Assembly (NCBI RefSeq): GCF_019649055.1
Contig: NW_026570289.1
Location: forward strand, 310,001 to 374,000
Source of the DNA: Paramacrobiotus metropolitanus
Taxonomy: Eukaryota; Tardigrada; Eutardigrada; Parachela; Macrobiotidae
Direction of reading: 5' to 3'
Length of the DNA: 64,000 nucleotides
Shown: piece by piece, positions 33,802 to 45,354 of the stretch
How positions within the stretch are numbered: position 1 is the stretch's first letter
Layout: every line of letters begins with the position of its first letter
Notes under the pieces: generated by a model
What the model saw: the letters and a program-made list of their open reading frames with translations, nothing else
What the model was told of the DNA's origin: nothing
Database searches by the model: none
Program-made: the position numbers and the translations under genes

Positions 33802-36429
33802 CAACCAGTTGCGGTTACGATCCATTTTAAACAGCCTTCTTAGAAGCGAATTCAAATTTTTCAGCGTTGTGTAATGTATTACGACTGCACACTGTAGCTC
33901 TTCATGTAACACGCTACATATAATCGCTGCGCGGCTGCTTAAAAAGTTAAGTAAACCACTGAACTTTGGTTTAGAAAAACCGGCATGCAGTGTCCTTTCT
34001 GTCTCTTAGTGGCCTAGTGCCCCGTGGATCTTATGCAACCTCAATAATAAAAATTTGTTTGGTGATCGGCTTCGGCAGCGCTCGAGTAATCTTATCAACA
34101 GGAGCAAAACGTACATGCACAGTGGAAACTGAAGTCCCGCAGTTGTCAACTTGTCGTCACTAACATACGCACGAATCATTCGTTGATCCGTATACTTCAT
34201 ACGGTCCCAAACAAATCTTATAACCATTTGGAAATAAAATTGACCAAGGTCAAGCAAGAAAAGGAAGAAATAATTAACGGATTTAATGCTGAGGAGTGAT
34301 GTGACTGAAACCTTCGGTGCATGAAAACACGAACTTTTAGAATTCACTTGTAAAGTTAGTTTCGTACTCTTAACTCTGTATATGATCCGCTTGAGGAAAG
34401 CATCACACTTTAACATCAAAATGTTTGTAGTGCAGGAAAATCAGGATCCAAATTACGCACCAGCAATCTTACTTATGGTGCTCTAACACATACGTTGGTT
34501 AAAGGAGGCGGCAACAGTTAGTAACATAGTACGTATGCGAAGATGGCCAGAAAAGCCTGCCAGTATCTGGTTAATTGCTACACCTGTCGTCACGTAGCAC
34601 CTGTTTATTGTGGCGGAAGTTAGCTGTTCAACTTTCTGGGGAAAACAGAAAGGATTTATTAACCGCAGTTTCATGAGAAACGCAGTTTTGTGGTGGGTGG
34701 AAAGACGATTGCAAACGGCGGCGTATCCGCAACAGACGTGTGCGATACTTAGGTTGGATATGTTTCTCTCATTAAATCAAACCTAAAATACTTATAAAAT
34801 TTTCTAAATGGACCGAAAGATTTTCCAGGAGCCGGGTAAGATATCTCCGTTAATCAAGTTGGGCAACCGTCGAATGATAATAATAAGAGTACAGAGCGTC
34901 TATGTAAACAGCATACGATGCGCTTGCCAAATCTATGAAATTACGGTTAATATGTTTATCGTTGCTGTCCGGCTGCTGGCGCCATCTGAAGATTTTTTAA
35001 TGCCGTGAAAGCTAAATAGAATTTTATTATAATCTTTTACAAGAAACCCCCGAAATAACAATCAGCAACCTTTAGTAGGGAAGAATACCATACCTATACC
35101 ACAACATCGGAGGATGCTATTGCATTGTCTGCTGAGGCACAGGCAAAAATTCGTTCAATCTATTGTTAACTATGGTATTTCATTATAGCACGCATCTACC
35201 TGGAAGTCAGGTTTTATTATAGCACCATTGATGAACTCAAGTTCCTGGATATTCTGGAACTTGAGATCATCAATCGTAGGTAGTTGTTAAGCGAATACGT
35301 CGATGCCATTTCATATTCGCGTCAACTGCATTCGAAACAGCCCATGGCGGCCCTCTACTATCGTCAGCGCTGTAAGATTGTACAAGGAGCTACAGCTACT
35401 ACAGCATACCGGAAAAACGCAATCACAGGGATTTCTGCGACAAAATTGTCGTTGGGAATTCAAAGAGGGAATGCGGGACCATCTGTGCTGGTGACCATTT
35501 GCTCTTAATTTTTTTAAATTTTAAAAGTGGATGTTATCTCGATTAACTTTACCGGCAATGATGTTTTGGCGCTTGTCTCCAAACAGTGAACAAGGCGATC
35601 TAAAGCCGGTTAATTACCGCTATTATAATCCTACACTACAGCCTGAGTCAGCCTGACACACGCACGCTATATATCGCTGATCTGGACGACCGAATTGTGA
35701 TGATGGATAAGCAACCGTGCCTGTAAAAAAGATGCTAAGCAGTTGCGTGGAACGGCTCGGTTTAGGGTCGTTGAAATAGTAAGGACATTCATTTCCCTGC
35801 AAAATAATCACGAGGTCGGCCGAATATGGGTTGCATTAGCATCGGCTTACAATGTGCTGTTAATGTTATGGCGACTCAATGACAGCTCTTTTTCCGGAGC
35901 TTTTTCTACCCTTTGGTCTGTTACAGGCTTTTTAATCCTTATCAGACAGATGCACTATTACTCACCGCTCCCGCCAGTTATCACGATAACCTCGGCAATT
36001 GCGTGAACGATACAGCAATTTGTGTACCTCGGCTTATGAGCGCGACATAAGAACGTACGCTATTCTGTGCATGAGGTTAAGTACAAACGTTGACTGATGC
36101 CGTACTCCAAAATTAATTATTTTGTTTATTTAACAGGCTTTTGTAACATGGAGCAAGTAATCTGTTCTAGCATTGTAAGTCACTAAATCAACGTTTATTT
36201 ACTATCAGCGGAAGCGCTTCAAGAAACGTCTGTTTATCCGCAAACGGCAAAACAAAGCCGAAGACGTGCATCTTGATAGCGTACACTTCCGCACAAATTT
36301 CTTTTGGATACTCTATGTGCATCTGGTAGCTACATAAGTTTTATGCGTTAAAGATGCGGCAATTCTATTAAAATTCCCAGTAAGTGAGAAAACATATAAA
36401 AGCATTAGCAAGTGTACCACCGATGAAAA
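33802..36429. other. Mostly gene-free; one decayed coding-looking tract at 35,070-35,500
   Basis: In one + frame, 35,085-35,500 gives REEYHTYTTTSEDAIALSAE, then IDELKFLDILELEIINRR and LLSEYVDAISYSRQLHSK, with two in-frame stops between them. This looks more like protein than chance and may be a pseudogene fragment. I do not recognise it. The remaining frames (for example 34,006-34,419 minus, 137 codons) have no motif. Confidence 0.4.
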
Positions 36430-36743
36430 TCAACTCAAAATACCATAGAAAATAGGCACGACACGAGCCGCAATAACTATTACACAAAAAAACCAAGCCA
36501 AAGAGTTGATAAATCCACCAACCCAAACGTTGACACACATGGCATTACAAAACCCTCTCCACTCTGAATACCACGTGTGCCGGCGAGTGGTTTTCAAAAT
36601 AATCGTGCCAAGTATGCCACAAATCTGCATCAGCGAACTCATTAATCCAAGAATAACCACTGTGTGTGAACGGTTTCCTGTATATCTGTGCCATCCGATA
36701 ACCTTCGGACGCCGGCAGCTGTAGTTACAGTACTCCAAGTCAC
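36430..36743 (-). CDS. Exon of an unrecognised multipass membrane protein
   Basis: The exon starts after TTTTTAG (acceptor) at 36744 with GDLEYCNYSCRRPKVIGW. It contains two strong hydrophobic segments (TVVILGLMSSLMQICGILGT and FINSLAWFFCVIVIAARVV) separated by a basic loop KTTRRHTWYSEWRG. This order, hydrophobic-RR-W-hydrophobic, is loosely like the exon-2 part of the XK-like gene, but there is no clear identity. It ends at a stop near 36,430. It probably belongs to the same transcription unit as the exons at 38,353-40,128; the foldback element at 36,995-38,151 lies between them. Confidence 0.45.
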
Positions 36744-36994
36744 CTAAAAATTTAAGAAGGATTCTAAGCTGAATGCTTGGAATCCAAGCAACCAATTAGT
36801 TTAATGATTACAACGCAGATTAAGACACTTAAGATGCTAATAGGTAAACGGTAACATATCGCGCACAGAATTTCTCCATGTCCAAAAAAAGAAACACGTC
36901 TCTACCGAGCTGGTGCTGCATGGAGTTATCAGAAATGCTATCGTTCGAAATCATTACGAAGGTGCCAAAGCCAAATGTGTCACTTCCACAAAAG

Positions 36995-38151
36995 AGCAGG
37001 GGATAAATGGTGGCAGTGGCAACTGCCACTGGCAACTGCCACCGGCCGGTGGCACTTCGTGTTCTGGCAAGCGATAAATCGTGGCATCTGTCAGGATATC
37101 ACGGTTTGTAAAGCCGACAAATCGCTGAACGATATGTCATTGAACAACTGTACGACAACCTGTACTCTATACACGTCAGTTTTTAAGCACGCTTTAGGAC
37201 TGTCAAATGTAAAATGCTAAAGACACTATTTTTCTCGTTACCCTATCAAACCAAAAACCGTTAAAACTTTTAAATTGATGCGTGTGTATGCATGGACCAC
37301 GTGAGGTATGATCAACCGTTATTACGAAAAACATTTCAATACGAGGACACCGAACCGATTGCATTACGTGTGTTTGCCGACTGCTTATCCAAAAATGATA
37401 AAAAAAATTCGAGAACAACCAGAATAAAAAATTTCTCTGCAAAGCGACTGCATTTGTATTACCTACTGCACATAAACAGGGCACACTGGCAGTTTGCTGA
37501 CAACAATGGTGCAGGCAGACGGCTTGCTGACAACATTCTGCTGACCGAAGAAAGGAGAAACGATGACCCAACAGTTTGTAAAGCCGACAAATCGCTGAAC
37601 GATACATCGTTGAACGACTTTTTGTCAACACCGACAACTTGCTGACCACAATTTGCTGACTTGAGAAGATCAGGCAGCCTAAGAAAACCAAGCCTTAGAA
37701 GCCTAAGAAAAACAACAAGAAGCTAAACCACTTTAACGTATCAAACCAAAAAGCAAGTTGTCGGTCATCAGGAATGTTTCGACAAAACGGTGACCAACAA
37801 TTTAGCAGAAAAGTGAATTATCGGTCAGCAAGTTGTCGGTCAGCGAATGGTAGGCCGCCAAATTGCCGTGATATCGTTTGGGCACGCCTATGCGGCCACC
37901 GTAACATGAGTCGTCCTCGTCTATCAGTGGACGAAGGCCTGCAATTTGGCTTGAATTGCGTCCACTGTGGCAATGGCTATAAATTGCGGCCTCGAATAAT
38001 TAATTTCGTTATTTGTTCACTTTAATTCTAGAGATTAGCTGATTTTGAATTTTTGTCAGTGCCACGTTTTATCGCATGCCAGAACGCGTAGTGGCAACTG
38101 CCACTGGCAGTTGCCAGTGGTAGGTGCCACTGCCACCTTTCATCCCCTGCC
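36995..38151. mobile_element. Foldback / Mutator-like non-autonomous element with 9-bp target duplication
   Basis: About 92 bp of imperfect inverted repeat flank the element (36,995-37,086 and 38,061-38,151). Both ends read RGCAGGGGATRAAWGGTGGC inward, then a GTGGCAACTGCCACTGGCAA palindrome, then GTTCTGGCAWGCGATAAA. The flanks are CCACAAAAG (36986-36994) and CTACAAAAG (38152-38160), an 8/9 match. A 9-bp duplication with long inverted ends is typical of Mutator-like elements. The interior has no transposase. It has a repeated GTTTGTAAAGCCGACAAATCG (about 37,104 and 37,570) and repeated GTTGTCGGTCA words near 37,757-37,850. Non-autonomous; age moderate. Confidence 0.72.
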
Positions 38152-38352
38152 CTACAAAAGTCGCAAGCCAGGGAAACTATGGGCGTGCTCATGCTGTGTA
38201 ATACACACGGTAATACTCGTATTTACCTACTGATACACTTATTGGCTTCGCAAAAAGCAGCACTAGGTTTGCGCTAACTTTGCATCGCTTTGCTCGGCCC
38301 TGCAAAGCAATGCAACGCGATCCGTCGCTGTGCCTGTTACCGTCTTAACAAT

Positions 38353-40128
38353 TTAAACGAAGATTCGGGTGTTCGTACCGTTGTAGTTACAGCCACAGTG
38401 AACAGAAAAGCACAACTTTCGCAAAACCGTGTCCCTTGTGTCATTGGTCAAAATCGTGTTCCAGTCGTATATGCGTTCTAAGAAATCGTCGGTCACACCC
38501 CCGATCCACTGCTTTACGTCGCTGTCTTCTCGCGGAACAGCCACAGATGCGTTTTTAAAGGTCACATATCCGCTTCCATCCTCGTAACCTTAATCACATC
38601 AGAGAAGGAAAAAGGTTTACTTGGTGATGCCGAATCGGCGATGGCATAATCGATTTCAAGACATTCTGTATTTAAAATATGTACAATATGGTTCGTCGAT
38701 ACTGAACAAAAGTTTCTGCAGTAATCTAAGTCTGGTCTGGAATCTTTCTGAGCGGATAAATTAGAAGAAATTTTGCTGTTGTAATTCTGTTTTTGTTGCC
38801 AATCCATGTATTCTAATTGGCCTGTGCTAATAAAATATTAAAAGTGTGGAAAAGTGGAAGACTAGTGACGGCTGGTCATTAACCAAACCTGCGGCCTGGC
38901 TACAGTTCTGAACTTACGATAGTTGCCATCGATGCGAAGATAACTTGCTATCGCCAGGTGGAACTGGGCTTCGTCTGCTACGGGAACAAACAGCCAGTGC
39001 CCATTAAAACCTCAGCACTGGATCTAACAGAGCAGCGCTGACTTTCACAATAGCGCCGCTAAATGATTACCCGGGAGCCCGGATATGTGATCGTGTTGTA
39101 CAGTGAGTCAAGAAATTTAGCGCGAACAGTTTGTCACATGATCAACTTAATATAGGTACTGTGTTTTTACAGATTTAAGGAAAGCTCCGGAGGCCGGGCC
39201 GCGCACACGGTCGGTCGGTATTTTTGAAGTAAAAGTAAACAGTATGGCATTGTATGAAGACCACGTAACCCATCAGTTCATATTTTTTTCTTATGCCTAC
39301 ATGATTTTACCGCAGGCTATCCATTTACATTAAAGTCGGCCATTGCATAAAATTCATCGAAGGATATTCTTCAATAAGATAGCTTAAGGAAGCCGCCCCT
39401 ATTGAGGATGCTTGCCGCTCTTTATTACAGCGATGATTACGGCATCCTTGAAGAGAAATTTCTTTGCCCCATGGGGCCAGTGGCTGTATAATGCAAAGAC
39501 CCGGATAATGAATTCAGAAGAGGCTTAATCGGTGGTGTCGGTAGTACCCAGGTTTAAGTTTTAACTGCACTGATCCTGTGCGGAAAGGAAAATTTTTGTC
39601 ATTAATTAGTACACGGAGAAACTTACATGCCGTCGCCATCATAACAATGATCCAAACGGCCAGTGCGGCTTGCAGAATCACGCACAAAATATACGGTGGT
39701 ATGCAGTATACATATAACCTTCTAGTTTTGCGGCGGAAAAGACAACATCGTAGGCGATTATCATCTGATGGTGAATTTTTGAGCATCTCATTTTCAATGC
39801 GCGTTTTCACTTTCATCTTGTCCGACTTTGTAGCATTCTTTAGCGGGTCTTTGGTTTTGGATGCCGCAACGACGAATAGATTACATCCGTACTGGGTCAC
39901 AAGCTCACATAAAGACGCTAATCGACCTGGAAAATGCGATCGGCAGACGTTATTTATCGCAATGGGAAATGGTGCGACATGCGGAGCGAGCCCGTGACTG
40001 GAATCTGAATTCTGTTCCATATCAGCAGTAAGGCTGTATCGGTAGGCTCCCCAATTCCGCTTAAAACAAAACTTCAACAGGAAATTAAAGAGCAAGAACA
40101 GACCACAATGGAAAGCACTTTGAAGCAC
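38353..40128 (-). CDS. Unrecognised multi-exon gene with a membrane segment
   Basis: Exon-like pieces on the minus strand: (a) 40,128 to about 39,585, with a likely start at MEQNSDSS, a Lys-rich middle and a hydrophobic segment (YILCVILQAALAVWIIVMMA) followed by a GTAAGT or GTACTA donor; (b) about 39,485-39,330, APWGKEISLQGCRNHRCNKE to YLIEEYPSMNFMQWPTL; (c) about 39,017-38,932, FNGHWLFVPVADEAQFHLAI and IASYLRIDGNY, ending at GTAAGT; (d) 38,822-38,570, in phase with (c), QLEYMDWQQKQ to SASPSKPFSFSDVIK; (e) 38,585-38,353, GYEDGSGYVTFKNASVAV to the stop, in a different frame from (d). Not every phase can be joined, so either exons are missing or the gene is damaged. No family recognised. Confidence 0.45.
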
Positions 40129-40289
40129 AAGTATTCTGCGAAATGAGGACCAGATTTCTGGTGGATGAAATGTCTGGTTGTTCTCATATCACCTGGGCCG
40201 TGTGCGATTCAGTTTTGTCACCAGCGCAGCAGTCAAACGAGCTCACAGTGGATGGTCCCAGGCAAATGTTTTTGCGAGAGTGTCCATGT

Positions 40290-41160
40290 ATCTGAAAACA
40301 TGCGGTCACAATCCTACCACTTGTAGCTACAACTTACTAGTACAGACCATGTTCACACAGAATTCGTTACGTAACACTGAAAGAATCAAGCCAAACGAAA
40401 TCAAAAATCTCGGCTCACTGTGTACAGCAACGCCATTGTAATCTCATCAGTCATGTGGGCTATCGATTTTCGTACTTTCCGGTGGTTGCTCCAAAACACA
40501 ACCCCGGCAGCGCACGCCTGCTCTGTTGGCTCACTTCTCAGGTATACCAACAATTTTATGACATACTCATGTTGGCGTCTGTAGCGCATTTTGCATATGA
40601 ATATAATGCCCTCTAGCAAATGGGTCTGATTCTCTCTTCAGTGCTCCCCGTTGCCGGGATCTGCAAAGGCCGCTACTCCGCTGAATCACAAGATCAATAA
40701 ATGCTGTACCATTTATCCCGCGCGCAACGTTTAACGGTAAACTGCTGAGCAGAGACTACGATCGACGTGGGAGCAAACTGTGTCAATTTCCAACAATCGG
40801 TAGCCATCTTGCTTTTCATTTACACGTGATTTAGTGTTTACGTAGCGCCGTAGTGGTTTAATGGATGTAGCGGTGGACCGGTGGTGATAAATGCTATAAC
40901 ATCCGTTCCATGACTCTACAAAATAAATCATTTATACAACGTCGCAGCCGAGTATTCTTAGGCGTAGCTTTACTTTGGAAATTATAACACTGGTCTCGTT
41001 GGAGCATTTTTATTATGTGAAAATCATGTTTGCTGTAGCAATGCTTCTGTGTTATACTGGCTGACGACTGACTTGCGCAAGCACGGGCGCGAAGGTCCCT
41101 TGTCGATTTCTGCTGTGGTTTTCTACATTCTTAGAGCACCCGGTCCTCGTATGTACGATA
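40290..41160. repeat. Diverged segmental duplication, left part (partner 60,585-61,470)
   Basis: Shared landmarks in the same order and orientation: ACATRCGGTCACAA, GTTCACACAGA, GGCTATYGATTTTC, ACAATTTTATG, GCCYTCTAGCA, CGTTGYCRGGATCTGCAA, CGCTGAATCA, CATGRCTCTACAAA, GGTCTC and GCAYTTTTATT. Identity by eye is about two thirds, clearly lower than in the downstream block at 43,666-44,870. Confidence 0.7.
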
Positions 41161-41204
41161 CTTAATTCCAGAGTTTATACATAAGTTCTCTGAATTTCCT
41201 ATCG

Positions 41205-42058
41205 ATGCCGATCAAAAGCGAGTATTTCACGGGCGGACGACGTACTACTAGAGGACACTATAACGTGCAGAACCCCGTCTTGGTCCATGTAACTGACAAC
41301 GAGTTTTACCTGGGATACCTGCAGGACATCGAGGGCGATAATGTTTTCGTTGATTTTGATTGCACTTCCATTCCGCCATGGTGGATACCAAGCGGACGTG
41401 TGTGGTTCTACAATATCGATCGGTATTTCAGTTTTCACCACCTCACAAGTAAACCCACAGTTCCCCGGACATCCTCGTGGCTCTGAGAAGAGAACCCAAT
41501 GGACCGTACATTTTTCGTCGGTCTAAACTTTTACACTACTACAATAATTTGATTCTGTGCAGTGTCTCCGGCACGGAAGATGATGTGAAAAAGACGACAG
41601 TGCACCTTGTGCATCGGTGGCAAGTTGCTGCTTACCTTTCGTTTTTAAGACACGAGACAAATAGTTATTGGTGCGGTTTAATGGATGTGGAACAGGTTGT
41701 CATTACTTTGGAACAACCAAACGGGTCAGCGTGGATCAACGAGGACGATATTACCGCTCTGACGACAAGCTTACCGGCTATTCATCTCGCTGCAAGCGAT
41801 TTTATAGATCGAATTTCTGTACGACCTGACAGCAAGGGGATCGTATTACTTGTTGCCCATGGCGGACGATTTCACTCCTTGAGTCCAAGCTATGTTTTCG
41901 CGCGCTGCTGCTGCAAAATGCAACTGCATTCCGGACGTTCAAGAACAGTCCAAAAATTTGCATCCACCTTCCAAAAGCTTCTTCTTATTCGCTACGAAAA
42001 ATTAGAGTTTCCGCGACCCTTTTTAACGACAAAGCCAGGTAACGGTGTCATGTCGTGA
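41205..42058 (+). pseudogene. Unrecognised gene family, copy A, N-terminal half
   Basis: Two overlapping frames give one protein-like sequence. The first: VLVHVTDNEFYLGYLQDIEG, DNVFVDFDC, PPWWIP and RVWFYNID. The second, after a one-base frame change near 41,470: DILVALRREPNGPYIFRRSK to about 42,058 (HLVHRWQVAAYLSFLRHE, LVAHGGRFHSLSPSYVFARC). Copy C at 45,355-45,925 carries the same two segments and has ACGATCCCCTCGAC where copy A has ACAGTTCCCCGGAC, so copy A lacks one base. The first segment looks like a small beta-barrel of Tudor/agenet style (VFVDFD...WIP..RVW), which is impression only. The function is unknown; a family restricted to the lineage is likely. The continuation lies at 43,190-44,856. 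Confidence 0.55.
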
Positions 42059-43060
42059 GCTGACTGCTATCTTATCTTAAGTGACCGTCCTTTAACTCAA
42101 CACAACAAACAGCGAACTTGGGCATCTAAAGGCATAATTCTAGTAGCCGGTTGCCAAGTCCACGAGGCTATCCTCGCATAGCACATATTAAATAAAATAT
42201 TTATTTAATTACATAATACTTTATGACATCGCCACAGACAGTTGAAGCCAACCCACAAATTTTTGCCGTTTAGGTGGACGCATATTTTATTGTCGCAATA
42301 ATTATGGAGATACTCTAGCTAGGCAGCATCTCGCAGCGATTGATTAACAGGAGTTTGTTTTATGCACCTATTTGCAGCCGATTTCGGTTTCCGGATTAGG
42401 CACCTTTCAATCGATATCACAGCGGGAATTCTGCTTAACTTGGACGTGCACGCACAGATCGTAGCGAAACGGTAGGATGCAACCAATCGATATGCAACAC
42501 GGCACGCGCCCGGCTCGGTCTATAGGTCACAAATATTTTGCTTTCTGCAATAAGCAAAATTATTGTAAAGACGCCAACTACTGCAGAATTTATATCGCGA
42601 TAGGTCAGTTGCTCTGTGTAAGCCTTACGCGTCGCGCAAGCGGCATTCGGGTAAAAATCATGACGTCATGGCGGGTAAGCAGGTAAACGATTTGACTGGT
42701 AAACCAGAATTCTGGGATGGGTATTCAGCTGACCCGTCCGCGTTTCGTGCCCGTAGAGCATACTCTTGCGCTTCGAAATCGAAGCGCAACCATTACCCAA
42801 ACCCGCTCTCCTGCACAGATCAATAAAATTTTTATTTGTTTGGATCAAAAGTACATCCAGCGACCCAGATCCATCACAATTAACATTTTTGACGTAATAC
42901 CACGTTTCACGACATTACAGCATCAAAATCGAGTTTTCCAGTTCCACTGTTGTCTAATTTCTTTCTTGGGCGGAAACGTACTCGACTAACGGTCGGACGA
43001 TTAATTTTTTCACTGAGTCATGGACAGATTTTTATGCGCTTTTACGTTACCCGACGCGCA
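42059..43060. other. Spacer between the two halves of copy A
   Basis: No motif-bearing frame. It is absent from copy B, where sequence like that upstream of 41,160 meets sequence like 43,061 onward near 61,480-61,500. Either an intron or intergenic. Confidence 0.45.
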
Positions 43061-44856
43061 TCGGTTACCCTAAACGCAGTTGACCTATACCATTGTTGGT
43101 TATCCCTGACCACAGAAACACAGTACGCTTGGCATATCAGAAGAACTTTGGCGCTTTATACTGGTTCTCTGACGCTAGTTGACTCACTTGACTGTAATTA
43201 TAGAGTGCGCGCCTTGTGGAGCAAGTTGTTGTTGGCTTCTAATCCGGCGGTGTGCGTCGTGATCGACTGTAGCAGCAATGCCATTTCACCATTCCATAGA
43301 GCCACCCAAAGTTACCCTTATGGGTTTGTACTGAATCGTGCCGTCAACAGTGCTACGAAATTTCTGGCCTTGATTAACCTGAGCGATGATGTTAGCGAGT
43401 ATTACCAAAGTGCCTGCATTTTGGACATTACCCGATTACCGCCACCATCCTCGCCACTAACAACATCCGTCTATCGGCGCTGCTGGTTAAGCACTGGAAA
43501 ATGAGCGTTGAATGAATACGGCCACTTCCGATTGCAGCATTAACTGCGCGGGATGAACGGGATCGCCTTTGTTTCACTGCTGCTGGACGAATTGTTAATC
43601 CTATTCGCCGGTTGCACTGGCAAAAGATCTCCCGGCAGTTAATACTGTCGCATTACAGTGTGAACTTCAATGTCAACTTTGATAAGAAACCGCAGATAAC
43701 GTCCGTGACCTACCGGATGCCGGGCTATAACAGTTCCAGTGAGCCAGAGAGTGTCCTCATCGAAATTCCTTACTTGCGTCTGGATGGCGGTGAGAGTCTC
43801 GACGACAGCTTTTACCGCGTGACGAGCACGCTGGACCAGCACTGTCGTCCCGTGGATGCGCTCGCTAAAGAACAACTGCGGACCTGCAAGCCGACTGGGT
43901 TCGCACTGTGCCGTATCCGGGAGAGAAATGGAACGTATTCCAGCATCACTTGCATTAGTGAGTTCCTCAACACAATCTCATGTGAAAAGCCGGTGAACAC
44001 TCTGACACCGATAGTACAATTACAGTATGTTATACAGGGGCGTGTCTGCGAGTATGTGGCTTTGACAGGAGGAAAAAATTTACCGCAATTCTGTTTGACG
44101 ATGCGTACGCTCACTGGCTGCATCCGCTGTAATACAGTATTGTAGGGCCACAATTGGCCCGCGCACAAGCTCTGACTCTGACTCAGACTCTGACCGCTCA
44201 AACTCTGACTCTGACTACTCGAAGTCTGACTCTGACTGTCCAAACTCTGACTCTGACTGTACAAAGTCTCACTCTGACCTCAGAATAACCTAAGCAACTA
44301 AGAACTACCTAAGAATAACCTAAGAAACCTAAGAAACCTAAGAATAACCTAAGAAACCTAAGAAACCTAAGAAACCTTAAAAACCTAAGGAAAAACGTAA
44401 GAAACCTAAGAAACCTTCAGAATCAGAGTCAGACTTTAAGCGGTCAGAGTCAGACTTTGAAAAGTCAGAGTCAGAGTTTGAGTGGTCAGAGTCAGAGTCA
44501 GAGTCAGAGTTGGAGTCTGGGCCAGTATTGGCCCCAGTGCACATACAATCCACTTCAAGCGCTATTATACGCTGCCGGTCGGCTGCACGTTTTAATACGA
44601 TATCGTCAGTTCTCTTGGCGGTCAAATTATGTACTTCTAAATTTTTATGCTTACATTACACCTGTAATTCGTAGTTTCATACAAATATTGTGTTGCAACC
44701 TGTGGAGTTTTGCAGTTATGGAATAGACCATCCCGCCGACTCCCAAGTCTTGTATGAAGGTGTGAATCTCAGAGATTTCGACAACCTTCCAATTGGCAAT
44801 CTTAGTCTAAGGATCCTAGCGCAAGACTATGTTTGCCCATTTGGGACGGAGGCGTA
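43061..44856 (+). pseudogene. Unrecognised gene family, copy A, C-terminal half
   Basis: Frame pieces: 43,200-43,440 (RALWSKLLLASNPAVCVVID, CSSNAISPFHRAT, VLNRAVNSATKFLALINLSD), an in-frame TGA near 43,514, then 43,540-44,090 (RLHWQKISRQLILSHYSVNF, NVNFDKKPQITSVTYRMPGY, SLDDSFYRVTSTLDQHCRPV, CISEFLNTISCEKPV). At an A-run near 44,075 the frame changes; the next frame reads FTAILFDDAYAHWLHPL and then stops, which looks like the original C-terminus. After a foldback element (44,145-44,535) a further coding-like piece at 44,718-44,856 begins YGIDHPADSQVLYEGVNL and ends GTEA-stop. It is shared with copy B in frame. Copies A and B carry different stops and run lengths, so both are damaged. No function recognised. 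Confidence 0.5.
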
Positions 44857-44870
44857 ATATTGCGAGAAAT
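43666..44870. repeat. Near-identical duplicated block (partner 62,070-63,276)
   Basis: Over 1,205 bp against 1,207 bp I see only a handful of substitutions, one base in an A-run, and two indels inside tandem arrays (9 bp in the CCTAAGAAA array, 6 bp in the AGTCAG array). Identity stops abruptly after GCGAGAAAT. Just upstream (43,090-43,600) identity falls to about 90 percent. Confidence 0.9.
44145..44535. repeat. Foldback element: (CTGACT)n arms around a CCTAAGAAA array
   Basis: The left arm begins GGGCCACAATTGGCCC followed by CTCTGACTCTGACT-type hexamers. The right arm is the inverse (AGAGTCAGAGTCAG hexamers) ending GGGCCAGTATTGGCCCC. The loop (44,278-44,410) is a degenerate 9-bp array AACCTAAGA. 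The arms could form a hairpin of over 100 bp. Read in frame, the arms give Ser-Asp repeats, which is why long SD-rich frames appear; I regard these as by-products. Confidence 0.82.
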
Positions 44871-45354
44871 ATACATATTTAGACCGTGTGCATCGGCTCC
44901 CATACGGATGCAATTTTGTTCCTTGTCTTTTTTTGCAATTTTTCTTCGGACAGTGCAATCTGGGATCTGGCTTTTTCGTACCAAGTGCTTTTTCGTATCA
45001 GGTATACGGATATTTGCACATACCTTGCCCGGTGTTCACGGCAGCCTGCAATGACCAGCAAGGACACAACAACGGCCGGACTAAACAGTGTCTGAGATGT
45101 TGTCGTCCTACTGTACTGTATTAAGATCCCGTCAGATGTATGCGCTGTGTAATCCCCAGGAAGCTGTTCATCACAATTTTTGCTCTGTCTGTTTTTTTGT
45201 CTGAATACGTGCGTACATGCAGAACACATGTACATTACATGCGGCTCATTTTAACAGCGGTTCTCCTGAATATTTTACCTGACGTCAGTGGCTTCCACAA
45301 AGTATTGACAGTGAGTAACTGACAGAGAGTACTATCTGAATACCTGCAGCCGCA
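44871..45354. other. Spacer between copies A and C
   Basis: Frames of 60-118 codons overlap on both strands. None has a motif. Sequence here has no counterpart after copy B. Confidence 0.4.

Noticed and set aside
34006-34419. 137-codon minus-strand frame with hydrophobic residues
   Set aside because: No motif, no exon partners and no paralogue; length is within what chance allows here.
39514-39997. Plus-strand 139-codon frame opposite the minus-strand membrane exon
   Set aside because: It is the antisense shadow of the minus-strand frame, which has the hydrophobic segment and a splice donor.
44377-44625. Minus-strand frame rich in Ser-Asp repeats (also 62,789-63,031 and 43,812-44,264)
   Set aside because: The SD repeats are the translation of CTGACT hexamers that form the arms of a foldback element. 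The hexamer keeps all strands open, so no SR/SD-type protein is claimed.
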